The notes under the pieces: model-generated
Databases searched by the model: none
Seen by the model: the letters and a program-made list of their open reading frames with translations, nothing else
Told to the model about the DNA's origin: nothing
Assembly: GCA_958427895.1 (NCBI GenBank)
Contig: CAUADW010000021.1
Coordinates: 1 to 26,804, forward strand
DNA length: 26,804 bases
Direction: 5' to 3'
From: an uncultured Collinsella sp.
Lineage (GTDB): Bacteria; Actinomycetota; Coriobacteriia; Coriobacteriales; Coriobacteriaceae
Position numbers and translations under genes: made by a program
Shown: one piece after another, positions 8,829-14,587 of the stretch
Layout: each line of letters begins with the position of its first letter
Numbering within the stretch: position 1 is the stretch's first letter

Positions 8829-9355
8829 CCGAGCGCCTCCTTTTTGTATTGCCTGTATGCGCAGACCATCTCTTGATAACTCCGCTCCGAGGGCGACGAC
8901 GCCAGAGCCTCTCCCTCGTCGAATATAAGCCACTCGAGCAGATCCCAATCAAGTCGGTCAACGAATGCCTGACTATGAAGATCGACGATGTCGTTCGGAC
9001 GATAGGCATAAAGCTTCATCACCGCCAGGTCCTCCAAAGATGGCGTAAAGTACCTGATAAAACGCGCCCCAATCTTCAAGGGAATCAAACGATCTTCGTA
9101 ATTGAATGGCATCTGATTACAATATGCCACCGCCATACCATTCACCTCGGGGTATCGAGCTATGATCTCGCGGAGGCACCTGTCTGCCTCAAACACATCA
9201 ATGTCATGTGTAACCGACCGATTCGTCACATCGTTTAGCATGAAAGCGCTTCCTCCCACCAATACAACGCTCGGCCTGTCGTCTCTTGGACCTATTTCCA
9301 GCTCCGCCTCTTCGTCAATGCCCAGAAGAGTCTGCTCTAAATCCTGCTTATACAT
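8825..9355 (-). CDS. DUF6036-like nucleotidyltransferase, putative toxin of a TA module
   Basis: The 176-residue protein has the polymerase-beta/MNT-type nucleotidyltransferase signature: VLVGGSAFML (GGS at 34-36), then THDIDVFEAD with the metal-binding pair D51 and D53, and a later helix AVMKLYAYRPNDIVDL (K114 to D125) of the kind seen in AbiEii/DUF6036-type enzymes. Characterised relatives in such modules transfer nucleotides to tRNA or other targets and act as toxins; whether this one does is inference. The ATG at 9355 has AGGA upstream. The downstream HTH gene overlaps its stop by four bases. An AT-rich inverted repeat sits just before the start. Both key aspartates are intact, so the enzyme is probably active. 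An antibiotic-modifying or housekeeping nucleotidyltransferase is the main alternative. Confidence 0.75.
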   Translation of the reverse strand: MYKQDLEQTLLGIDEEAELEIGPRDDRPSVVLVGGSAFMLNDVTNRSVTHDIDVFEADRCLREIIARYPEVNGMAVAYCNQMPFNYEDRLIPLKIGARFIRYFTPSLEDLAVMKLYAYRPNDIVDLHSQAFVDRLDWDLLEWLIFDEGEALASSPSERSYQEMVCAYRQYKKEALG

Positions 9356-9365
9356 AGCAAATCCT

Positions 9366-9390
9366 ATTATTATTCATCTTCAATAATACT
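9366..9390 (-). promoter_or_regulatory. Candidate operator of the nucleotidyltransferase/HTH operon
   Basis: TATTATT (9368-9374) and AATAATA (9382-9388) form a perfect 7-base inverted repeat around a 7-base spacer, extendable with one mismatch. It lies 11-35 bases before the nucleotidyltransferase start codon, where an autoregulatory HTH protein would bind. The AT-rich sequence could also simply be part of a promoter. Confidence 0.4.
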
Positions 9391-9478
9391 ATTCAGTCGC
9401 ACGACAGGACCTACAGGATGCAAGAATTCTGCTCGTGGCGATAATCCCTACACCCTAGAAGTCCTAATGTGACAAACG

Positions 9479-9901
9479 CTAACTCTCCCAGCCGGCGCGG
9501 ATGGTTGTTATGACGTCGCCTAGGCGCTGGCCGAGAGCTGCCAAGTGCTGAAGCACCTCATTGGGCGAGGCGCCGTTGAGAATGCACGTGAGGGCATATG
9601 AGGCCAAGAAGATTGCCGCGAGTCCCAACGGGATCAGCACGATCATCGCTAACGTGCGCAGGCGCTGGCCCACGCGGCGGTGACGTGTGCGGCGCTTGTC
9701 GAACGCAAGCTCCTGCGCATATGAATCTTGTTGTACGGAATAGTTCTCTGGCGCCGATCCGCCCGCAGGCGAAACCGCAGGCGTGGCATTTTGCGCAGGG
9801 GGCTGGGCGGCTACCCCTTGCATTTGCATCTCCATGAGCCGTTGCTGCTGACGCAGCATGCGCTCAGCTTGTCGCTGCGGGGTCTCAAGAAACAGATCCA
9901 T
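9479..9901 (-). CDS. Small single-pass membrane protein of unknown function
   Basis: A 140-residue protein I do not recognise. Residues 1-30 are a Gln/Met/Arg-rich, probably helical or coiled-coil stretch (RMLRQQQRLMEMQMQG). Residues 31-60 are Ala/Pro/Ser-rich and likely disordered. A basic patch DKRRTRHRRVGQRLR precedes one membrane helix around 85-108 (AMIVLIPLGLAAIFLASYALTCIL), and a short amphipathic tail follows. The positive patch before the helix predicts a cytoplasmic N-terminus. GGAGG five bases before the ATG at 9901 fixes the start. It stands alone between the nucleotidyltransferase operon and a long intergenic region, with no neighbour that suggests a role. Confidence 0.7.
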   Translation of the reverse strand: MDLFLETPQRQAERMLRQQQRLMEMQMQGVAAQPPAQNATPAVSPAGGSAPENYSVQQDSYAQELAFDKRRTRHRRVGQRLRTLAMIVLIPLGLAAIFLASYALTCILNGASPNEVLQHLAALGQRLGDVITTIRAGWES

Positions 9902-10152
9902 GCTGGCCTCCAAAATCGGAGCATTCGACGCTTACGCTCAGCATCCCGCACCGCCAAGGCCACGGCAACGCAATCCGTAGCAATAGCTGCAAAGTTTCTT
10001 GTTGACAAAAGCTGTCGAAAACCTCAACAACTCCCCTACCAGCACTTTCTCTGAGCTTTTTTGTCGAATAATCTTTTGCCCTTCCACCAACCCGCCAACT
10101 AACCAAAAGCTGGCCAAAAGCTTGACGGAAATTGTGAAGACAGAGACCCCAC
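9902..10152. other. Intergenic region upstream of the small membrane protein gene
   Basis: No convincing gene is visible. The stretch holds CAAAAGCT three times (10007-10013 region, 10103-10111, 10114-10122); the last two copies, CCAAAAGCT, lie 11 bases apart, one helical turn, in a possible regulatory arrangement. On the minus strand TTGTCA followed 17 bases later by TATTGC could be a weak promoter for the 140-residue protein. The remainder is featureless to the eye. Confidence 0.35.
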
Positions 10153-10185
10153 ACAAAAACGTGCCGCCCCAAAAGGGGCGGCACG
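10153..10185 (-). terminator. Strong intrinsic terminator after rubrerythrin
   Basis: CGTGCCGCCCC (10160-10170) and GGGGCGGCACG (10175-10185) form a perfect 11-bp stem with a 4-base loop. On the minus strand the stem is followed by TTTTTG. It is oriented to end the rubrerythrin transcript, about 160 bases past its stop codon, beyond a palindromic element. Confidence 0.85.
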
Positions 10186-10233
10186 CAAACTTCTAATCAG
10201 CTTTTCAGTAACGAGCACGCGACGACCCAACGC

Positions 10234-10323
10234 CGGAGCGCATGGCGGGGAAATACCTTTGCCTCGCGCGACCCTGCGGAGCCGTGAGCGAGAGGGAAAG
10301 GTATTTCCCCGCCCTGCGCTCCG
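10234..10323. repeat. 90-bp palindromic element downstream of rubrerythrin
   Basis: The 27-base arms at 10234-10260 and 10297-10323 are inverted copies with one mismatch (core GCGGGGAAATACCTTT). The centre contains a further partial stem (CCTCGC against GCGAGAGG). There is no T run next to the stem. Its core resembles the arm of the palindrome at 18687-18753 (GCGG-x-GAAATA shared), suggesting one dispersed family. Confidence 0.75.
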
Positions 10324-10344
10324 CAGTCCACGTTCGTATCGGCG

Positions 10345-10884
10345 CTAGTAGTTCACCACCTGCTCCTCAAAGTACGCCTTCGGGTGGTTGCAAACCGGGC
10401 ACACCTCGGGCGCCTCGGCACCAACATGCAGGTGCCCGCAGTTCAGACACTTCCATACCTTCACGCCCTCGCGCTCAAACACCTCGCCCGACTCAATGCG
10501 CTCGACAAGCTTGTTGTAGCGCTCCTCGTGAGCCTTCTCCACGGCACCGACGCCACGGAACTTTGCGGCGATCTCGGTAAAGCCCTCCTCCTCGGCGGTC
10601 TTGGCAAACTCGTCGTACATCGTGGTCCACTCGTAGTTCTCGCCCGCAGCGGCATCACGCAAGTTGTCCAGAGTGTCGGGAACGGCGCCGTCATGCAGAT
10701 ACTTAAACCACAGCTTGGCGTGCTCGGACTCGTTGCCTGCGGTCTCGGCAAAGATATTTGAGATCTGAACGTAGCCATCCTTCTTGGCCTTAGATGCGTA
10801 GTAGCGATACTTGGTATGCGCCTGGGACTCACCGGCAAAAGCGGTCTCGAGGTTCTTCTTGGTCTGAGAGTTCTCAAAATCCAT
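10345..10884 (-). CDS. rbr: Rubrerythrin
   Basis: Rubrerythrin is a cytoplasmic non-haem iron peroxidase that reduces hydrogen peroxide to water, giving anaerobes oxygen tolerance. The 179-residue product has a ferritin-like diiron domain (about 1-135) with carboxylate/histidine ligand segments ETAFAGESQAH, AGNESEHAK and AVEKAHEERY, and a C-terminal rubredoxin domain with CLNC (146-149) and CPVC (162-165) binding one iron. Both metal sites look complete. The ATG at 10884 gives the usual MDFENSQTKKNLETAFAGES opening; GAAGGGAAG lies somewhat far upstream, and an ATG seven codons earlier is an alternative. It follows an Rrf2 regulator and a MutY homologue on the same strand, so an oxidative-stress cluster is likely. 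A strong terminator follows. Confidence 0.97.
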   Translation of the reverse strand: MDFENSQTKKNLETAFAGESQAHTKYRYYASKAKKDGYVQISNIFAETAGNESEHAKLWFKYLHDGAVPDTLDNLRDAAAGENYEWTTMYDEFAKTAEEEGFTEIAAKFRGVGAVEKAHEERYNKLVERIESGEVFEREGVKVWKCLNCGHLHVGAEAPEVCPVCNHPKAYFEEQVVNY

Positions 10885-10996
10885 AGGTGTACTTCCCTTC
10901 AACATGCCGCCCGTAGGCTTCGAGCGGCCTTGTCTTTAGGATGCCCTCATGTCGAAAATCTAAACCTTACAATCCTGTTTTTCAGATTCGGGTGGG

Positions 10997-11902
10997 CTAC
11001 ACGCTTAGCCAGCGGTCACCCTCCACGCGGCAAAAGCCCTCACGCTCCAAGTCGGCCAAAATGCCTGCGACAAGATCGTGATCGACCGGCTCGCGGCCTG
11101 CTGCCGCCTCCATTTCGTTGACACCCGCCACGGCCTCGGCGAGTGTGATGCCCGCCGGCTGTCCATCGCGCGCAGCCAGCAGCATGCGCACAATATGGGC
11201 GCGCTTTTGGCGACGCGAGCCCTCAAACTTGGACTGACGGCTATAGCTCGCCGAGCGCCTGGACGGATTGGGCAGCGTCTTCTTAAGAAACACGCCATAA
11301 TCCAGCAGCGCGTAATACCATGCGCGCGGTGTGTCGGCATCGTCGAGCGGCACGGCAAAGGGAGCGATCTCATCCGCCGTCGCACCGGGAGCTGCCGGAC
11401 AGGCGGCCTGAATCAACGGCACCAGCTCGCGATCGGGAACGGCGGGCACATCGGGAAAGAAATGATGCAGAAAGACCGTGCGCACGTTGGTCTCCAGATA
11501 CACACCCGGAAGATTAAATGCAAACGACCGGATGCCCTGCGCCGTCGCCGGGCCAATACCGGGCAGGGCGACCAGGTCGCGCGTCTCACGTGGAAACTCC
11601 CCACCCCAGTCTTCCATAACGCACTGAGCGGCTCTGTGAAGCGCCAGAGCACGCCGGTTGTAGCCCATCCCCTGCCAAGCGTCCAAAACATCGGAAGGCG
11701 CGGCCTGGGCAAGCGCCTGCACTGTTGGAAAGCGGTCGAGCCACGCGGGCATACGTGTCTCCACACGCGGCACCTGCGTTTGCTGCAGCATAACCTCGGA
11801 AAGCCAAATAATGTACGGGTCGCGCGTGCGGCGCCACGGAAGGTCGCGATAACGCAGGACCCCTTCCGAACGAATCATCGAACGAAAGGGGTCCTGAATC
11901 AT
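10997..11902 (-). CDS. mutY: MutY-like adenine glycosylase without Fe-S ligands
   Basis: A 301-residue helix-hairpin-helix/GPD glycosylase. MutY removes adenine mispaired with 8-oxoguanine. Visible are SEVMLQQTQV with the catalytic glutamate E36, WQGMGYNRRALALH, and the hairpin LPGIGPATAQGI (113-124). Two departures stand out. Where MutY has V-D-G-N-V with the second catalytic acid, this protein has L-E-T-N-V (E137), so Glu replaces Asp. After the segment WYYALLDYGVFLKK, the four-cysteine cluster loop is replaced by NPSRRSASYSRQSKFEGSRR without cysteines. The C-terminal region is short, looks winged-helix-like (GITLAEAVAGVNEM...) and is not the usual Nudix-like 8-oxoG-sensing domain. AAGGAG seven bases upstream supports the ATG at 11902. 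It starts 21 bases after the Rrf2 gene, so the two form an operon. Confidence 0.85.
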   Translation of the reverse strand: MIQDPFRSMIRSEGVLRYRDLPWRRTRDPYIIWLSEVMLQQTQVPRVETRMPAWLDRFPTVQALAQAAPSDVLDAWQGMGYNRRALALHRAAQCVMEDWGGEFPRETRDLVALPGIGPATAQGIRSFAFNLPGVYLETNVRTVFLHHFFPDVPAVPDRELVPLIQAACPAAPGATADEIAPFAVPLDDADTPRAWYYALLDYGVFLKKTLPNPSRRSASYSRQSKFEGSRRQKRAHIVRMLLAARDGQPAGITLAEAVAGVNEMEAAAGREPVDHDLVAGILADLEREGFCRVEGDRWLSV

Positions 11903-11923
11903 GGCTATGCTCCTTATGCGGCG

Positions 11924-12409
11924 CTATTCCTCCCGGCAAGCGCACGCACAGGTGGCGTACTCGGGAAACGCATCGCGGTCGGCGAACTTGGAATCGACGG
12001 CCGGGAACTGGCGGTGAGCGACGATATCGCCCAGCGAAACGGAATCGAGGTAGTCGCGCATCAGCGCTTGAGCTCCGGCCCACAGGGGATGATAGCAGCA
12101 CGTGCCCATGCGTGCACAGTCGCCATCGGGCGCGGTGCAATCGTTCATGACCATGGGGCCCTGAACGGCCTCAACGACCTGGCGGATGGTGACATCGTCG
12201 GGGCTGACCTTAAGACGCATGCCGCCATGGACGCCACGCAGGCTCTCCACAATACCGGCCTGAACCAAACCATGCTGAATCGAACGGGCAAACGAATACG
12301 GGACATTGACCTCTTCGGCGGCGGTGCGAACAGAAAGCAGACGCTCCGGGTCCTCGGCAAGCATCGCGAGCATGCGAAGGGCGTAATCAGTCTTCCTCGA
12401 TATGTCCAT
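11924..12409 (-). CDS. Rrf2-family transcription regulator with cysteine ligands
   Basis: A 161-residue Rrf2 regulator (IscR/NsrR/CymR superfamily). The winged helix covers about 1-65 (MDISRKTDYALRMLAMLAED, LLSVRTAAEEVNVPYSFARSIQHGL, then the wing SLRGVHGGMRL). The sensor loop has cysteines at 91, 98 and 104 (plus 105) in C-x6-C-x5-C, like the [2Fe-2S] or [4Fe-4S] ligands of IscR/NsrR. An unusual C-terminus adds C154, C156 and C158 (TCACACREE). AAAGGGG just before the ATG at 12409 and the family's typical opening fix this start. A cluster-sensing role in redox, NO or iron response is inferred from the cysteines and from the downstream mutY-like and rubrerythrin genes, which are probable targets. 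Confidence 0.92.
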   Translation of the reverse strand: MDISRKTDYALRMLAMLAEDPERLLSVRTAAEEVNVPYSFARSIQHGLVQAGIVESLRGVHGGMRLKVSPDDVTIRQVVEAVQGPMVMNDCTAPDGDCARMGTCCYHPLWAGAQALMRDYLDSVSLGDIVAHRQFPAVDSKFADRDAFPEYATCACACREE

Positions 12410-12568
12410 TTTTCCCCTTTCAAGGAATAGGAACAGCTCGAACGAACTCCGGAGCCGAGCTTGCGTCGAGACACCAATGACCGTATGGACGCCCAAATAG
12501 CAAAACGGGTGCCCACTGAATGCCGCGTTTGAAGCCTCTTGCATCAAAAACGGCCCATAATGAAAATC

Positions 12569-12597
12569 AGTATAACCTAACCCCCTGCTTCGTTGAA
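12569..12597 (-). promoter_or_regulatory. Candidate promoter of the Rrf2/mutY operon
   Basis: On the minus strand TTCAAC (12597-12592) and TATACT (12574-12569) are separated by 17 bases, giving a good -10 and a weak -35. The implied leader is about 150 bases. An AACAAA-CGC-TTTGTT inverted repeat just upstream (12610-12624) could be a regulator site. Confidence 0.4.
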
Positions 12598-12716
12598 CAG
12601 GTGTTGCGCAACAAACGCTTTGTTTGAACACATGTCTCAAACGGAGCTTGTCCAGGAATTGGAAGGATTTTGTTTTGGGTGAAAGGGGCCGATGGGATCA
12701 GGGTCCTATCAAACGC

Positions 12717-12742
12717 AAAAAGCCACGTCCGAAGACGTGGCT
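12717..12742 (-). terminator. Terminator of tRNA-Asp
   Basis: On the minus strand AGCCACGTC and GACGTGGCT form a perfect 9-bp stem closed by the stable TTCG tetraloop, followed by TTTTG. It begins 11 bases after the tRNA 3' end. Confidence 0.9.
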
Positions 12743-12752
12743 TTAATTGCGT

Positions 12753-12830
<78 letters not shown>

Positions 12831-12876
12831 AGGCAGTCGTTCGCGTTTGTTTCCGCTCGCGTGCGCTGCGGGGATT

Positions 12877-12906
12877 AGTATACACAGAAGTCTGTCTGGT
12901 GCGCAA
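12877..12906 (-). promoter_or_regulatory. Candidate promoter of tRNA-Asp
   Basis: On the minus strand TTGCGC (12906-12901) and TATACT (12882-12877) are separated by 18 bases, placing a start about 40 bases before the mature tRNA 5' end. The -10 is good and the -35 is partial. Confidence 0.45.
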
Positions 12907-12940
12907 CAACTTTTTTGAAAATATTTTTTGGGCCCCTCCG

Positions 12941-13081
12941 GGAGGGTTTCCGGGGCCGAGGGCGGGGGTTAAGTTTGCTGCTCTACAGTCCTGCGCAAGA
13001 CGGAAAGCACATTAAGTGCTTTCCTTTGCGTGCGGAACTCGCGACAAACTTAACCCCCGCCCTCGGCCCCGGAAACCCTCC
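12941..13081. repeat. 141-bp palindrome with perfect 37-bp arms
   Basis: The left arm at 12941-12977 and the right arm at 13045-13081 are perfect inverted copies of 37 bases (starting GGAGGGTTTCCGGGG and ending TTAAGTTTG on the left). Inside is a second perfect stem GGAAAGCAC-ATTAA-GTGCTTTCC, and the flanks between are partly complementary, so the whole element can fold into one long hairpin or a cruciform. It encodes no plausible protein. The following stretch to about 13196 has another stem, GCGGGC (13109-13114) with GCCCGC (13134-13139), and no gene. No target-site duplication is obvious. Confidence 0.85.
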
Positions 13082-13196
13082 CTGCCGTCACATTATTCAA
13101 CCAGTTTTGCGGGCGTGCGCCGCTGCGCGGCTAGCCCGCATGCTCCGCGGCAGAGTTGGTCTGATGGATCTTGTTGAACTTCGGCCTTTGGCTCAA

Positions 13197-13233
13197 AGAA
13201 AAACGGGAGATGCGATCTGCATCCCCCGTTTTT
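13197..13233 (-). terminator. Intrinsic terminator after the phosphodiesterase gene
   Basis: AACGGGAGATGC (13202-13213) and GCATCCCCCGTT (13219-13230) form a 12-bp stem with one mismatch, flanked by A and T runs, so it can work in both directions. On the minus strand it lies just past the stop codon at 13241. Confidence 0.8.
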
Positions 13234-13240
13234 GTTGCAC

Positions 13241-13708
13241 CTACTCTAGGTCAATAAATTTGGTGCTCAGGATCTTGCCGTCCTTGACGAGCATTCTGGC
13301 CATGGTGGGGCCTCGGGTGCCTCTGGGGTAGCTGGCGCTACCGGGATTGAGGACCAGGCAGCGGCCTACTTGGGCTTCTTTGGTTACGTGGGTGTGACCG
13401 TTGATGGCTACGTCTACGGATCCCACCGGAAGGTCTTCGCGGTAGTGGGCTACGGCGAATTTGAGGCCTTCGTAGGTGAAGATAGCCAGACGGTCTACGT
13501 CCGGGCCGTAGTCGCGGTAGTAGTCGTTGTTTCCTAGGACCGCTCGCACAGGGGCGATGGTGCATAGATGCTCGTAATCCATCTCTGAGGTGAGGTCTCC
13601 GGCGTGGATGATCAGATCTGCGCCCTTGAGCTCGTCCAGAAGCGTAGGCGAAAGATAGCCGTGGGTGTCCGAGATGATGTCGATGCGCTTGGCGCTTGCA
13701 CTGTTCAT
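13241..13708 (-). CDS. YfcE/MJ0936-type metallophosphodiesterase
   Basis: A 155-residue calcineurin-like phosphoesterase of the small YfcE/MJ0936 class, cytoplasmic and dimetal-dependent. The metal-binding motifs are all present in order: DIISDTHG near 10-17, HAGD near 35-38, GNND near 59-62, NGHTH near 103-107 and LNPGS near 119-123. Family members hydrolyse phosphodiesters such as bis-pNPP in vitro; the natural substrate is generally unknown. AAGGGA lies before the ATG at 13708. It begins 36 bases after the terminator of the LytTR regulator gene and ends in its own terminator, so it is probably monocistronic. Confidence 0.92.
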   Translation of the reverse strand: MNSASAKRIDIISDTHGYLSPTLLDELKGADLIIHAGDLTSEMDYEHLCTIAPVRAVLGNNDYYRDYGPDVDRLAIFTYEGLKFAVAHYREDLPVGSVDVAINGHTHVTKEAQVGRCLVLNPGSASYPRGTRGPTMARMLVKDGKILSTKFIDLE

Positions 13709-13744
13709 GGGATCCCTTCTGCAAAACCGATTCGACGTATATGC

Positions 13745-13792
13745 AAAAGCCCCACGGCTCCGCAGACAATTGGTCTACAGGGCTGCGGGGCC
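13745..13792 (-). terminator. Terminator of the glycosyltransferase/LytS/LytTR operon
   Basis: On the minus strand GCCCC (13791-13787) and GGGGC (13753-13749) close an outer stem with inner complementary parts CCGCAG/CTGCGG and AGAC/GTCT, followed by TTTTG. It starts just after the LytTR regulator's stop codon. Confidence 0.75.
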
Positions 13793-13798
13793 AGTGTA

Positions 13799-14515
13799 CT
13801 AGAGGCTCAGGGCCTTCTTGAGCGGCACAACGCGGCGGCGCGAGACCGGCACGCGTTCGTCGAAGCCCGTAATGCCCAGTTGGATAGCGCCCGAGGGCAC
13901 TGTCTCGACATCCGTGACGCACGCCAAGTTGACGATATAGCGGCGATGAACGCGAAAGAAGCCGAAGTCGCAAAGCTTGGCCTCGAACTGCGCCAGCGAA
14001 GTCGTCGACAGAAAACGATCATCGACGGTATAGATACAGGAGTAATCGTCCTTGGCCATGATGAAGCGAATGTCATCCACGGGGATGAGGACCTTACGGC
14101 CGCCCTTTTCCACCGGAATGCGCTCGATGGTGGCTTTGCTGTCCGTGACGGGCTTGGCGTGCTGCATGACCTTCTCGATCGCGCGATCCAGGCGTGCCTC
14201 CTCGACCGGCTTCATGAGGTAATCGACGGCATCTACGTCGAACGCCTCGACGGCATGATCGCTATACGCGGTCACAAACACAATCGCCGGCGGATTCTTA
14301 AGCTTATGCAGTGCCTCGGCAAGCTGCAGACCAGAAGCACCGGGCATCGAGATATCGAGAAATACGACATCGACGCGGCTTTCCATCAACATCTCAATGG
14401 CGGAGCGGACGCTCGACGCCTCAGTGATCATGCCGATCTTGCCCGTCTGCTCGAGCAAGAAGCGAAGTTCCGAACGGGCCGGGGCCTCGTCATCCACAAT
14501 CATCGCACGCAGCAT
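13799..14515 (-). CDS. LytTR-family response regulator (first copy)
   Basis: A 238-residue response regulator of the LytR/AgrA type. The receiver domain (1-120) has the acidic pair D8-D9, the phospho-acceptor D54 in VFLDISMPG, T82 and K102 (DYLMKP). The C-terminal LytTR DNA-binding domain (about 140-238) contains RKVLIPVDDIRFIMAKDDYS and the typical FFRVHRRYIVNL. Proteins of this type activate transcription by binding direct-repeat sites. I chose the ATG at 14515, which gives MLRAMIVDDE; GAAAGG lies ten bases upstream, slightly far. It is 72 bases downstream of its kinase gene, the probable partner, in an operon that begins with a glycosyltransferase. Confidence 0.95.
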   Translation of the reverse strand: MLRAMIVDDEAPARSELRFLLEQTGKIGMITEASSVRSAIEMLMESRVDVVFLDISMPGASGLQLAEALHKLKNPPAIVFVTAYSDHAVEAFDVDAVDYLMKPVEEARLDRAIEKVMQHAKPVTDSKATIERIPVEKGGRKVLIPVDDIRFIMAKDDYSCIYTVDDRFLSTTSLAQFEAKLCDFGFFRVHRRYIVNLACVTDVETVPSGAIQLGITGFDERVPVSRRRVVPLKKALSL

Positions 14516-14587
14516 AGGGATTAAACCTTTCGTCAACAAACTACGCTGGGCATCCGCCGTTTGGCGTTGAGCCCATAGCCTTTTATT

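Noticed and set aside
9961..10130. A possible replication origin, from repeated CAAAAGCT and TTTTCGACA-like words
   Set aside because: There is no clear DnaA box cluster (TTATCCACA), no dnaA or dnaN neighbour and no AT-rich unwinding stretch.
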